From Cytophagales bacterium (GTDB lineage Bacteria; Bacteroidota; Bacteroidia; Cytophagales; Cytophagaceae), in NCBI GenBank assembly GCA_004294225.1, contig REBA01000011.1, forward strand, positions 62,001 to 126,000: DNA of 64,000 bases, read 5' to 3'. Numbering within the stretch: position 1 is the first letter of the stretch; every line of letters starts with the position of its first letter. A model generated the notes under the pieces. It was not told the origin of the DNA and searched no databases. It saw only the letters and a program-made list of their open reading frames with translations. Made by a program: the position numbers and the translations under genes. Positions 16,805-26,641 of the stretch are shown here, one piece after another.

Positions 16805-18481
16805 TTATTTTGCAACTTCAATATTTACTTCTTTGCCTTTTATTTGATTACCCATCATTGCACCTAATACGTTATTTACTTCATCAGCAGGAACTTCAAC
16901 GTAAGAAAATTTATCTCTTACATCTATCTCTCCAATATCATTGCCATTAAGACCTGAATTTGCAGTAATAGAACCTAAAATGTCGCCAGTTCTAACTTTA
17001 TGATTCTTTCCTAAGTTAATGAAAAGCCTTACCATATTGCCAGAACTTTTTCTATCTCTGCGTTTAGGTTTGTCACTATCACGACGGTCTCTGTCTTTTC
17101 CTTTATCATTCTTGGAATTTCTATCAAAACGATCTTTGGGTTCTCTATCTCTATCTTTGTCCCTATCTTTTCTTTCTTCTTTTCTTTCAGAGAGATCTCC
17201 AACTTGAAGTTTAAGAAGTGCAGCCATAAGTGGTTTCATGTCTAAGCCTTCTAATTCCCATTCTTCAATCATCCAAAGGTGTTTTTTCAAATCACTAGAT
17301 TCTATGATTTGGGTCAACTTATCTTGTAATTTTTTAAGCTTCAATTTTGCTAATTCTTTTCCAGAGGGCATTTCACCTTTAGCAATATTTGCTTTAGTAT
17401 AATGCATCAAATCTCTTAGACTCCTCATTTCTCTTGAAGCTACCAAAGTGAATGATTTCCCTTCTCTACCAGCTCTACCTGTTCTTCCTATTCTATGAAC
17501 ATAATATTCGTCGTCCATTGGTAGGTCGTAGTTAATTACCGCATCTACATCATCTACATCTATACCTCTTGCAGCTACATCAGTAGCAACCAAAACCTTT
17601 ACATCGCCGGCACGAAATTTACGCATAACGTTATTTCTTTGGCTTTGGCTTAAGTCGCCGTGTATACCTAGTGCTTTGTGACCTTGAACATTAAGCTTTT
17701 CAACGATTTCATCTACCATTCTTTTTGTATTACTAAATACTAATGCTAGTTTAAAGTTGTTGATTTCTAAAATTCTTAGCACATATTCCATTTTCTCACC
17801 ACTTCTTACTTCGTAGTAAAATTGTTCGATGTTGGATACAGTAAGAGAGGTTTTTTCGATTTTTACAATTTTAGGGTTAGTCTGATATCTTTTTGTCAGT
17901 TCTAAAATTGGCTTAGGCATAGTCGCTGAGAAAAACACTGTTTGTCTTTCTTTGGGCATATGGCTGAGGATAGTTTCAATATCTTCTACAAATCCCATAT
18001 TAAGCATTTCGTCTGCTTCGTCTAACACTACCATTTTCACTTTGTCTAGCTTGAGTGTTTTTCTGTTCAAATGGTCAATGATTCTACCTGGAGTTCCCAC
18101 TATAACGCTAACTCCACGTTTGATATCTTTAATTTGGTTTTCGATACTCTCTCCACCATATACAGGGAGTAAGAACAAGCCTTTTTTGTATTTAGCAAGT
18201 TTGCGAAGTTCGGTACATACTTGAAGTGCCAATTCTCTAGTTGGGCACATTACAATTGCTTGTACGTGTTTGTCTGAAGCATCTATTGCTTCTAGAAGAG
18301 GAATGCCAAACGCAGCAGTTTTGCCTGTGCCTGTTTGGGCTTGTCCAATAATGTCATGTCCAGCAAGTATAGCTGGGATAGCCTGAGCCTGGATAGGAGA
18401 GGGAGCCGTATAACCTGAATCTCCTATGGCTTGCATCAATTCATCGGAAAGCGATAATTGATCAAATGTAATTGTTTCCAT
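16805..18481 (-). CDS. DEAD-box RNA helicase with C-terminal DbpA-type RNA-binding domain
   Basis: 558 residues. The helicase core has the Q motif (PSPIQAQAIP), motif I AQTGTGKT, PTRELALQ, the DEAD box, SAT, and motif VI HRIGRTGRAG. A charged Arg/Asp/Lys-rich linker lies near residues 425-478. The last 75 or so residues (VRLFINLGKNHKVRTGDILG onward) form the DbpA/CsdA RNA-binding domain. Proteins of this build (DeaD/CsdA type) help ribosome assembly and RNA turnover, often in the cold. It is transcribed alone; the leader carries a small hairpin. Confidence 0.92.
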   Translation of the reverse strand: METITFDQLSLSDELMQAIGDSGYTAPSPIQAQAIPAILAGHDIIGQAQTGTGKTAAFGIPLLEAIDASDKHVQAIVMCPTRELALQVCTELRKLAKYKKGLFLLPVYGGESIENQIKDIKRGVSVIVGTPGRIIDHLNRKTLKLDKVKMVVLDEADEMLNMGFVEDIETILSHMPKERQTVFFSATMPKPILELTKRYQTNPKIVKIEKTSLTVSNIEQFYYEVRSGEKMEYVLRILEINNFKLALVFSNTKRMVDEIVEKLNVQGHKALGIHGDLSQSQRNNVMRKFRAGDVKVLVATDVAARGIDVDDVDAVINYDLPMDDEYYVHRIGRTGRAGREGKSFTLVASREMRSLRDLMHYTKANIAKGEMPSGKELAKLKLKKLQDKLTQIIESSDLKKHLWMIEEWELEGLDMKPLMAALLKLQVGDLSERKEERKDRDKDRDREPKDRFDRNSKNDKGKDRDRRDSDKPKRRDRKSSGNMVRLFINLGKNHKVRTGDILGSITANSGLNGNDIGEIDVRDKFSYVEVPADEVNNVLGAMMGNQIKGKEVNIEVAK

Positions 18482-18494
18482 TCTGTTTGTTTAT

Positions 18495-18508
18495 GTCTCT
18501 TCAGAGAC
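18495..18508 (-). promoter_or_regulatory. Small hairpin in the helicase leader
   Basis: Inverted repeat GTCTCTTCAGAGAC, beginning 13 nt upstream of the helicase start codon. It could influence translation, as leaders of cold-shock helicase genes do. The role is inference. Confidence 0.3.
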
Positions 18509-18717
18509 TTGTGTTTGTTTTAATTTGCAAAGAAACGGCTATTTTCTCGTATTTCCGCATTAATATTGGTTTTATTCTATTTCATTTCGATAAAGTTTGA
18601 TTATTTTGTGTGTTAAATTGATAAATTGTAATTCCATATTTAATTTTTTTCTCGATGTGTAGTCCTTTATTAAAAATGTTGTTAGGTTGGCTGATAGCCA
18701 TGTTGATTATTGGCTAT

Positions 18718-20178
18718 ATGATTTCGGTACAGTATAAACATCATCCTAAAGCATTATTCTATTTGTTTTTCACTGAGATGTGGGAAAGGTTCAGTTATTA
18801 TGGTATGCGGGCATTGTTGATGCTTTATATGGTCAAAGGTTTATTGCTTGGCGACACTGTATCGGCTGCTATTTATGGTTCTTATGTAGCTTTGGTATAT
18901 GCTACGCCAGTGATTGGGGGAATTTTGAGTGAGCGATATCTAGGTCTCAGAAATGCAATATTATTGGGTGCTTCATTAATGGCTGCTGGGCATTTTGGTT
19001 TGGCTTTTGAAACGCCAATTATGTTTTATATTTCTTTGGCTTTGTTGGCTCTGGGGAATGGTTTTTTCAAACCAAATATTTCCAGCTTGGTAGGACAATT
19101 TTATTTTGACAAAGACCCTCGTAGAGATAGTGCATTTACAATTTTTTATATGGGGGTGAATACCGGTGCTTTCCTAACTCCACTCACATGTGGTTTCTTA
19201 GGAGAAGAATATGGTTGGCACTGGGGGTTTGGAGCGGCAGGAATAGGAATGCTTTTAGGAATTATTGTTTTCAGTGTTGGGAATTTTAAAAAAATATTTG
19301 AGCATAAAGGGGAAAAACCTTTGGGTGTTTCTAAATCTTCTAATTGGTGGATATACTCTTCTGTTTTTTTGGCAATTCCTCTTATCGCATGGGTATTCAA
19401 TAATGCCAATAGTTCAAAAAACTCTATTTTGTTTGTAGCTTTATTGGCTTTTGCTTATTTGATTTATCTTACAATGAATGAGTCTGGTGAGGAAAAGAAA
19501 AAAATGTTCTCCATTGTTATTTTGTTTGTATTTACTATTTTATTTTGGACTTTCTTTGAATTAGCAGGTAGTGTACTCACTCTGTATACAGACCGAAATA
19601 TTGATAGGGTTATTTCTAATGACTTTTTGAAGAGTATCTTTTGTGGAGAAATAAAAACTAGTGAATTTCAAAGTATTAATCCATTTTTTATTATCCTTCT
19701 TGCACCTCTTTTTTCTAAGATCTGGGAAAAATGGAACATTTCATCGGGCTTAAAGTTCGCTCTTGCTTTATTTCAATTGGGCTTTGGTTTTGTGGTATTG
19801 GTGGTAGGAGCAAAGTTTGCTGATGTTAATGGTTTTGTGCCAATGGTATTTATGATATTAGGATATTTCTTTTTTACTACTGGAGAATTGTGTTTATCGC
19901 CTATAGGTCTTTCTTTAGTTACCAAATTATCTCCAGCAAAATTGGTTTCAACAATCATGGGTATCTGGCTATTGTCTGCTACTTTCGCAGGAATAATTGG
20001 GGCAAAAATTGGAGAGTTAACCTCCCTTGAAAATATAGAGGTATCTTTGACTTCCAATGCAAGTTCACTTGATATTTATACCCAAGCTTTTGAATGGATT
20101 GCTTTAGTAACTGCAATAGCAGGGGTTGTTTTACTATTTTTAGTAAAGTTCTTAAAAAGATGGATGCAAGAAAATTAA
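18718..20178 (+). CDS. POT family proton-dependent oligopeptide transporter
   Basis: 486 residues from the ATG at 18718. The frame is open to an ATG at 18655, but the extra 21 residues are not seen in the family, whose members begin near HPKALFYLFFTEMWERFSYY. The POT/PTR signature FTEMWERFSYYGMRALL and the NGFFKPNISSLVG and GVNTGAFLTPL segments are clear, with 12-14 membrane segments. These transporters import di- and tripeptides with protons. It is a single gene, convergent with the kinase gene at 20197. Confidence 0.9.
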   Translation: MISVQYKHHPKALFYLFFTEMWERFSYYGMRALLMLYMVKGLLLGDTVSAAIYGSYVALVYATPVIGGILSERYLGLRNAILLGASLMAAGHFGLAFETPIMFYISLALLALGNGFFKPNISSLVGQFYFDKDPRRDSAFTIFYMGVNTGAFLTPLTCGFLGEEYGWHWGFGAAGIGMLLGIIVFSVGNFKKIFEHKGEKPLGVSKSSNWWIYSSVFLAIPLIAWVFNNANSSKNSILFVALLAFAYLIYLTMNESGEEKKKMFSIVILFVFTILFWTFFELAGSVLTLYTDRNIDRVISNDFLKSIFCGEIKTSEFQSINPFFIILLAPLFSKIWEKWNISSGLKFALALFQLGFGFVVLVVGAKFADVNGFVPMVFMILGYFFFTTGELCLSPIGLSLVTKLSPAKLVSTIMGIWLLSATFAGIIGAKIGELTSLENIEVSLTSNASSLDIYTQAFEWIALVTAIAGVVLLFLVKFLKRWMQEN

Positions 20179-20196
20179 TAATGCTTTTTGGTGCTT

Positions 20197-21147
20197 TTAT
20201 AGAGTCCTCTCTTGAATAAGACGATAAAGTCTTTCTACATCAGATTTTTTACATAGTTCGGTACCTGGATTCATTGTAGCCGCAGTACCACAGGCTACGC
20301 CATATTTTACTGCGTTAAATATATTTTCACCTTTAGAAAGGCTAAGTACAATCCCAGCAACCATACAATCTCCAGCACCAACTGTGCTTTGCTTTTTAAC
20401 TGAAGGCGCAGGAATATGCCTTACTTCATCTTTTGTTGCTGCTACAGCACCAAAAGCACCAAGCGACACTGCTAATAGCTCAATTTTGTGTGTTGATAAT
20501 AATTGTTTTGCAGCTTGTTCTTGTTCTTCTATGGTATCCAAATCTTCATCAGAAGCACCAAGAAGCTCTCCTAGTTCTGCTAGGTTTGGTTTGAAAAAGT
20601 AAATTCCTACTTTGAGGGCTTCTTTTAAGGCTTCTCCAGAAGTATCTAAAATCAATTTGGCATTTTTAGATTTCGCAATAGAGGAAACTTCATAATAAAA
20701 ATCATTTTTTATTCCTGAAGGAGTGCTTCCACTTACTACTAAGTATTTATAATTATTTTTGTCATCTTTCAATAAGTTCAATATATCTTCTACTTCACTA
20801 GGGCTGATGACCTGCCCTGGCATGCCAAACCTGAATTGATTATTGGTACTTTTTTCTACTACTATAAAATTTTCTCTTGTATGGCTTTGAGTAAGTATGG
20901 TTTTCTGAACTATCTTTTCATTGTCAAGCAAACTTGTTAGTAATTCACCAGACTGACCACCTTTGGTATAGACTGCTGTGCATAAGCCCCCGATTTTATT
21001 AATCGCTCTAGCTACATTTATTCCGCCACCACCGGGTTCATACTTTGGTGTTTCACAACGCATTTTATGCTCAGCAAGAACTCTATTTACTGTGGTGCTC
21101 TTGTCAAGGGCTGGATTGAGGGTTAGGGTAAAAATATTATGTGGCAT
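20197..21147 (-). CDS. PfkB-family hexose (phosphate) kinase, 1-phosphofructokinase type
   Basis: 316 residues. The N-terminus TLNPALDKSTTVNRV and PGGGGINVARAI are typical of the 1-phosphofructokinase/tagatose-6-P/PfkB (6-phosphofructokinase II) branch of ribokinase-like enzymes. The catalytic GAGDCMVAGIVLSL (Asp as the base) is near residue 255. It probably phosphorylates fructose-1-P or fructose-6-P in glycolysis; the exact substrate cannot be read from sequence. It starts 4 nt after the exonuclease gene, in an operon with mpl. Confidence 0.88.
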   Translation of the reverse strand: MPHNIFTLTLNPALDKSTTVNRVLAEHKMRCETPKYEPGGGGINVARAINKIGGLCTAVYTKGGQSGELLTSLLDNEKIVQKTILTQSHTRENFIVVEKSTNNQFRFGMPGQVISPSEVEDILNLLKDDKNNYKYLVVSGSTPSGIKNDFYYEVSSIAKSKNAKLILDTSGEALKEALKVGIYFFKPNLAELGELLGASDEDLDTIEEQEQAAKQLLSTHKIELLAVSLGAFGAVAATKDEVRHIPAPSVKKQSTVGAGDCMVAGIVLSLSKGENIFNAVKYGVACGTAATMNPGTELCKKSDVERLYRLIQERTL

Positions 21148-21151
21148 AAGT

Positions 21152-21970
21152 TTATTTTTGATTAAAGTTTCTAAGCTTTATTTCAGTTATTTTATTTTTG
21201 GTGTGTAATGCAAAATCTCCTTTCATCATCCAATCATAATAAGAGGGGTCTTTTTGAAACACATCTTTCACTTTCATATTTTTATACTTTCCAAAATTGA
21301 ATATTTCTTCGCCTTTATCGTTGAAAGTGAGTCTTCCAGCGAGATCTGCAAATTGAAAAGCTGTCAAGTTGTGAATAGCATTGATATCATTAGTAATCGG
21401 AATGTATTCTTTGCCGTGTTCATTTTTGATGGTTTTTCCATCATACTTTTGTATTTGAGAAATAAATACTTCTGCTGTAGCTAGTGTGTCTACCTCTGCA
21501 GAATGAGCTCCTTCAAGATTTTTATTGCAATAGAATTGGTAAGCAGCAGTCAAATTTCTTGGTTCTAAGAGATGAAATATTCTTTGTGCATCCACTAATT
21601 TTCTATTGTTGATGTCAAAATCTATATTTACTCTTAAAAATTCTTCTACTAATACTGGCACATCAAACCTAATTATATTAAATCCACCTAAGTCGCAACC
21701 TATAAGGAATTGATTTAAGCTTTGGGCCAATTGTGCAAAAGTTGGTTTGTCTTTTACATCTTCATCATATATTCCGTGAATTAGACTAGATTCTATAGGT
21801 ATTGGAATTGTTGGGTTTACTTTATGGGTTTTGATTATTTTTTCTCCTTCAGGGGTAAATTTGACAACGCAAATTTCTACTATTCTATCTGTTACAATAT
21901 TGACCCCTGTAGTTTCTAAATCAAAGAATGCCAGTGGTTTCTTTAGATTTAATTTAAAAGTTTGTTCCAA
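21152..21970 (-). CDS. DnaQ-like 3'-5' exonuclease
   Basis: 272 residues. Exo I is FFDLETTG (Asp, Glu), and the DEDDh residues continue with Exo II around GFNIIRFDVPVL and Exo III with HSAEVDTLAT. This is the fold of the DNA polymerase III epsilon proofreading subunit. The C-terminal part has NFGKYKNMKVKDVFQKDPSYYDWM, resembling the small exonuclease-associated domain found in stand-alone Bacteroidota enzymes, so it is probably a general exonuclease rather than epsilon itself. It lies between mpl and the kinase gene with gaps of 31 and 4 nt. Confidence 0.88.
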   Translation of the reverse strand: MEQTFKLNLKKPLAFFDLETTGVNIVTDRIVEICVVKFTPEGEKIIKTHKVNPTIPIPIESSLIHGIYDEDVKDKPTFAQLAQSLNQFLIGCDLGGFNIIRFDVPVLVEEFLRVNIDFDINNRKLVDAQRIFHLLEPRNLTAAYQFYCNKNLEGAHSAEVDTLATAEVFISQIQKYDGKTIKNEHGKEYIPITNDINAIHNLTAFQFADLAGRLTFNDKGEEIFNFGKYKNMKVKDVFQKDPSYYDWMMKGDFALHTKNKITEIKLRNFNQK

Positions 21971-22001
21971 ATTTTGGTTTTTTATAATTCAAATAAATTA
22001 T

Positions 22002-23375
22002 TTATAGCGTAATCTTCTTAGCAATATCTTTCAAGTCTAATCCATCGAAATTACCAGAGCTCATCAACAAAAGATTTCTATTTTTCCACACCAATGAGGT
22101 AATATGTTTTTCTAGTAATTGGCTATCAGTGTATACTTTAAGTTTTGGATTGTTAAAAGCTTCTATAATATCATTTTCAGATATCATTTCTAGTTTTTTA
22201 TGAGCTACTGTGTGCGGATTAAAATATACGATAGGCTCATCAGCAGCTTTGAATGTATCTTTATATTCAGATAGAAATTTTTTATTGAGACTACTAAATG
22301 TATGCAGTTCTAAAATTGCAGTGAGCATTCTATCTGGAAATTGTTTTTTTACTGCATTATTGGTCGCTTTTAGTTTTGAAGGTGCGTGGGCAAAATCTTT
22401 ATATACTGATGTTTGACTGTTTTTACCCAAAAGTTCTAAACGATTTGCAGCTCCTTTGAAAGATTGTATTGCTTCGTAAAATTTATTGTCAGAGATTCCG
22501 ATTTTTTCTAATACTTTTTTTGCTCCACTAATATTTTTCATATTGTGTTTTCCAAACACATGAAGACCATATTTTTCGTTACCATTGATTAGAAAGGTAA
22601 CTCCGTCTTTAATCTCATTTTTGTGGGCTTCATATTCAATTCTTTGAACATCTTCTCTTTCTTTTCCGCAGATAACAGATGCGGCGTTGTCTTTTTCTGA
22701 ATAGATCAATAGACCACCTTTTGGGGTAGCATCTGCAAATGCATCAAATTGTTTTACATATTCATCAAAAGTTGGAAAGACATTCACATGATCCCAAGAA
22801 ATACCGCTTACCAAACCTATATGATGATTATAATGAAGAAACTTTGGAGTACGATCTATTGGGGAGCTTAAATATTCATCTCCTTCAATTATTATTATAG
22901 GCGCATCTTCAGATAGCTTTACCATTGTATCGAAGCCCTCTATTTGAGCTCCTACTAAATAATCAAACTTTTTTTGGTGGTATTTTAATACATGCAATAT
23001 CATGGAAGTAATCGTTGTTTTTCCATGACTTCCAGCAATCACTATTCTTTGTTTATCTGAACACTGCGAATAAATATATTCAGGGTAAGAATATATTTTT
23101 ATACCTAATGATTTTGCTTTTTCCAACTCGGGATTATCGGCACGAGCATGCATACCTAATATTACAGCATTTAAGGAGTTATTGATTTTTTCAGGAAACC
23201 AACCTAAATCAGGTGGTAAAATTCCTGCGTTTTTTAATCGAGTTAAAGATGGTTCGAATATCTCGTCGTCTGAACCCGTAACTTCAAAACCTTTGTGGTG
23301 CAGTGCTAGAGCTAGATTGTGCATAGCACTGCCTCCTATGGCTATAAAATGGACTTTTTCTTGATGTGTTGGCAT
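22002..23375 (-). CDS. mpl: UDP-N-acetylmuramate:L-Ala-gamma-D-Glu-meso-DAP ligase (Mpl)
   Basis: 457 residues. A Mur-ligase with N-terminal FIAIGGSAMHNLALALHHKG and ATP site AGSHGKTTITSMILHVL. Mpl joins recovered murein tripeptide to UDP-MurNAc in peptidoglycan recycling. Features that separate it from MurC are the GSHGKTT and SWDHVNVFP blocks and IIEGDEYLSSPIDRTPKF. First gene of a three-gene minus-strand unit. Confidence 0.88.
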   Translation of the reverse strand: MPTHQEKVHFIAIGGSAMHNLALALHHKGFEVTGSDDEIFEPSLTRLKNAGILPPDLGWFPEKINNSLNAVILGMHARADNPELEKAKSLGIKIYSYPEYIYSQCSDKQRIVIAGSHGKTTITSMILHVLKYHQKKFDYLVGAQIEGFDTMVKLSEDAPIIIIEGDEYLSSPIDRTPKFLHYNHHIGLVSGISWDHVNVFPTFDEYVKQFDAFADATPKGGLLIYSEKDNAASVICGKEREDVQRIEYEAHKNEIKDGVTFLINGNEKYGLHVFGKHNMKNISGAKKVLEKIGISDNKFYEAIQSFKGAANRLELLGKNSQTSVYKDFAHAPSKLKATNNAVKKQFPDRMLTAILELHTFSSLNKKFLSEYKDTFKAADEPIVYFNPHTVAHKKLEMISENDIIEAFNNPKLKVYTDSQLLEKHITSLVWKNRNLLLMSSGNFDGLDLKDIAKKITL

Positions 23376-23555
23376 TGAACTGATAATATATTAAAAACAA
23401 AAATAGAATAATTTAGGTAGCTAACAAATCTATTCTAATACGATTAACAGAATGTTTATCAAATGTGGGAAACCTTGTTTTGACTGTGTACAGATTGAAA
23501 ATTAAAAAACCTTACTTTATAGCCTTTACCATTTTGGAATAAGTATTTTTGTAAT

Positions 23556-25100
23556 ATGGAAAGCGAAAAGAAAACAGAAAGAAAAAATATATTAAGACCA
23601 AGAAATAATTCTTCTAGTTTATTGAATGGAATAAGTAAACTTCCACCACAAGCTATAGACCTAGAAGAAGCAGTATTAGGGGCATTGATGTTAGAAAAAG
23701 ATGCTTTGACTATGGTCATTGACATTTTAAAACCAGATAGTTTTTACAAAGAAGCACATAAAGCTATTTTTAAAGCAGTAGTAGAACTATTTGATAAATC
23801 TGAACCAGTTGATATTCTTACTGTTTCCAATCATTTGAGAACAAAAGGAGAGCTTGAACTTGCAGGTGGAGCTTACTATGTAACTAGCTTAACTGCTAGA
23901 ATAAACTCAGCAGCAAATATTGAGTATCATGCTAGAATAGTGGCAGAACAAGCGATTAAAAGAGATTTAATTTCTATAGCAACAGAAATACATAAAGATG
24001 CCTATGAAGATACTACTGACGTGTTTGACTTGCTCGATAAAACAGAGCAGTCATTGTATCAAGTATCAGAATCAAATATTCGTAAGAACTATGAAGATAT
24101 GCGTTCTTTGATGGGCCAAGCTCTTAAAGAATTACAGTCCAAAAAAGATCATGACAATAGTCTAACAGGTGTTCCTACGGGCTTTACAGACCTAGATAGA
24201 ATCACCTCTGGTTGGCAAAAAAATGATTTGATTATTCTTGCTGCAAGGCCAGGTATGGGTAAGACAGCATTTGTGGTATCTGCAATGCGAAACGCAGCTG
24301 TAGATTTCAAGAAACCGATAGCTATATTTTCTCTTGAAATGTCGTCTATACAGCTTGTAAATAGACTACTTTCTGCAGAAGCAGAATTAGATAGCGAGAA
24401 AATTAAAAAAGGTAATTTGGAAGAATATGAGTGGGCACAGCTCCATCATAAAATTAGTAAATTGACCAATGCCCCTATATTTATAGATGATACACCTGCC
24501 TTGTCTATTAGGGAATTAAGAACTAAATGCAGAAGATTAAAAGCAAAAAATGATATCCAGATGGTCATTATAGACTACCTTCAATTAATGTCTGGAGAAG
24601 GAAATAGTAAAGGCGTAACTGGTAATAGAGAGCAAGAAATCGCATCTATATCCAGAGCATTAAAGAATTTGGCAAAAGAATTACAAATACCTGTTATTGC
24701 TCTTTCTCAATTGAGCAGAAGTGTAGAGACTAGAGGAGGAGATAAGAGACCACAATTGTCAGATTTAAGAGAATCTGGAGCTATAGAGCAAGATGCCGAT
24801 ATGGTAATTTTCTTATATCGCCCCGAATATTATAAAATAGATGTGGATGAATCTGGAAATTCTGTCAAAGGAATAGGTGAAGTGATTATTGCTAAACATA
24901 GGAATGGAAGTTTAGATACTGTTCAGCTCAAGTTTATTGGTAAATATACCAAATTCTCTGACTTAGATCGAAATTTCTTTGGCGATGATACTTTTGTAGG
25001 GGAAAACCCTTATGGAAATTCTTTCAATACAGGAACTCCTATTGGTAGTAAGCTTAATGATATAGGAAAACTATCGCAAGACGATAATGCTCCATTCTAA
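23556..25100 (+). CDS. dnaB: Replicative DNA helicase DnaB
   Basis: 514 residues. The N-terminal DnaB domain (PPQAIDLEEAVLGALMLEKD) is followed by the RecA-like core with Walker A AARPGMGKTAF, Walker B VIIDYLQLMSG and the C-terminal LSDLRESGAIEQDADMVIFLYR. No intein interrupts it. It unwinds the replication fork as a hexamer. A TATTTTTG box sits 4 nt before the ATG at 23556, so the transcript may be almost leaderless. Confidence 0.95.
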   Translation: MESEKKTERKNILRPRNNSSSLLNGISKLPPQAIDLEEAVLGALMLEKDALTMVIDILKPDSFYKEAHKAIFKAVVELFDKSEPVDILTVSNHLRTKGELELAGGAYYVTSLTARINSAANIEYHARIVAEQAIKRDLISIATEIHKDAYEDTTDVFDLLDKTEQSLYQVSESNIRKNYEDMRSLMGQALKELQSKKDHDNSLTGVPTGFTDLDRITSGWQKNDLIILAARPGMGKTAFVVSAMRNAAVDFKKPIAIFSLEMSSIQLVNRLLSAEAELDSEKIKKGNLEEYEWAQLHHKISKLTNAPIFIDDTPALSIRELRTKCRRLKAKNDIQMVIIDYLQLMSGEGNSKGVTGNREQEIASISRALKNLAKELQIPVIALSQLSRSVETRGGDKRPQLSDLRESGAIEQDADMVIFLYRPEYYKIDVDESGNSVKGIGEVIIAKHRNGSLDTVQLKFIGKYTKFSDLDRNFFGDDTFVGENPYGNSFNTGTPIGSKLNDIGKLSQDDNAPF

Positions 25101-25119
25101 TATCTATAATTTAAAAATT

Positions 25120-25161
25120 CCATAAAAAAAACCTCTTTGAAATAAGAGGTTTTTTTTATGG
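25120..25161. terminator. Bidirectional terminator between dnaB and icd
   Basis: Perfect 18-bp stem (25120-25137 with 25144-25161) with a 6-nt loop. Each strand has an eight-T run on its 3' arm, so it can serve both convergent genes. Confidence 0.85.
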
Positions 25162-25179
25162 ACCACAATTAATAAACGA

Positions 25180-26445
25180 TTACATGTTTTTGATGATTTC
25201 TGAACCAAATTCAGAACATTTAAGAAGGGTTGCCCCTGTCATTAATCTTTCAAAATCATAAGTTACTTGCTTTTTAGCAATAGATTTTTCTAATCCAGCA
25301 TACACCAAATCAGCAGCTTCTTGCCAGCCCATAAATTCTAGCATCATAGCACCAGATAAAATTACCGAACCAGGGTTTACTTTATCTAGTCCTGCATATT
25401 TAGGTGCAGTTCCATGAGTAGCTTCAAATATAGCATGCCCAGTTACATAATTGATATTAGCTCCAGGTGCAATACCTATACCACCTACTATTGCAGCTAA
25501 GGCATCAGATACGTAGTCTCCATTTAGATTCAAAGTAGCTATAACCGAATATTCTGCTGGTCTGAGAAGTATTTGTTGTAAGAATGCATCTGCAATAGAA
25601 TCTTTTACTATTATCTTTCCAGCAGCTTCAGCATCTTTCATCGCCTTATCGGCAGCAGCTTTGCCTTCTTTTTCTATGATTTTATCGTATTGTGCCCAAG
25701 TGAAAGTCTCTGCTGGAAACTCTTTTTCTGCTAGAGCATATCCCCATTGTTTGAAACCACCTTCGGTAAATTTCATAATATTACCTTTGTGAACTAGAGT
25801 AACAGAAGGTTTTTTATGAGTAATAGCATATTGAATTGCTGCACGAATCAATCTTTCGCTACCTTCTATAGATACAGGCTTAATTCCTAACGAAGAAGAA
25901 TCTGGGAATCTTACTTTTTTTACTCCCATTTCAGTTTGAAGGAAAGTCATTAATTTCTTTACTTCCGGAGTGCCTGCCATAAATTCTATTCCAGCATAAA
26001 TATCTTCAGTGTTTTCTCTAAAAATAGTCATGTTGCACAACTCTGGTTGTTTTACAGGAGAGGGAACACCGTGAAACCATTTTACAGGTCTTAAACAAAC
26101 GTATAAATCTAATTCTTGTCTTAAAGCTACGTTCAAAGAGCGAATACCCCCACCAACAGGCGTAGTAAGTGGACCTTTTATACCAACTAGATATTCTTTA
26201 AAAAAATCTAAAGTTTCAGTTGGTAACCAGTTGCCTGTAGCATTAAATGCTTTTTCACCAGCAAGCACTTCTTTCCAATGAATCTTTTTCTCCCCTTTGT
26301 AAGCTTTTTCAACAGCAGCATCTATAACACGAACAGAAGCAGCCCAAATGTCTGGACCAGTTCCATCGCCCTCTATAAATGGCACAATAGGTTCATTAGG
26401 TACTTGTAATACTCCATTTTTAATCGTAATTTTTTCTGCACTCAT
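25180..26445 (-). CDS. icd: NADP-dependent isocitrate dehydrogenase
   Basis: 421 residues from the ATG at 26445, which gives [11 protein letters not shown], in line with the family. An upstream TTG in frame at 26481 is not credible. [11 protein letters not shown] is the nucleotide-site start, [17 protein letters not shown] the substrate and phosphorylation-site segment of the E. coli-type enzyme, and [21 protein letters not shown] the metal and nicotinamide region. It converts isocitrate to 2-oxoglutarate in the citric acid cycle. A TATATTTG box at 26486-26479 (minus strand) may be the minus-7 element; no convincing minus-33 was seen. Confidence 0.93.
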   Translation of the reverse strand: MSAEKITIKNGVLQVPNEPIVPFIEGDGTGPDIWAASVRVIDAAVEKAYKGEKKIHWKEVLAGEKAFNATGNWLPTETLDFFKEYLVGIKGPLTTPVGGGIRSLNVALRQELDLYVCLRPVKWFHGVPSPVKQPELCNMTIFRENTEDIYAGIEFMAGTPEVKKLMTFLQTEMGVKKVRFPDSSSLGIKPVSIEGSERLIRAAIQYAITHKKPSVTLVHKGNIMKFTEGGFKQWGYALAEKEFPAETFTWAQYDKIIEKEGKAAADKAMKDAEAAGKIIVKDSIADAFLQQILLRPAEYSVIATLNLNGDYVSDALAAIVGGIGIAPGANINYVTGHAIFEATHGTAPKYAGLDKVNPGSVILSGAMMLEFMGWQEAADLVYAGLEKSIAKKQVTYDFERLMTGATLLKCSEFGSEIIKNM

Positions 26446-26641
26446 AATATTATTTAATAAAAGTTTTTCAAAAGAACACAAATATAGAAAGCTGTTTCAA
26501 TTTATTGCTCTTTTTTATTTGATTTATGAGTAAATACTCTTAGAAATTAAATTTTAAATAGTATCGTTCATAATTTACTTAATTGTTGTAATTATGTAAT
26601 AATAAAGTAATCTATAATCTTTAAATGCAACTATTCGTCAA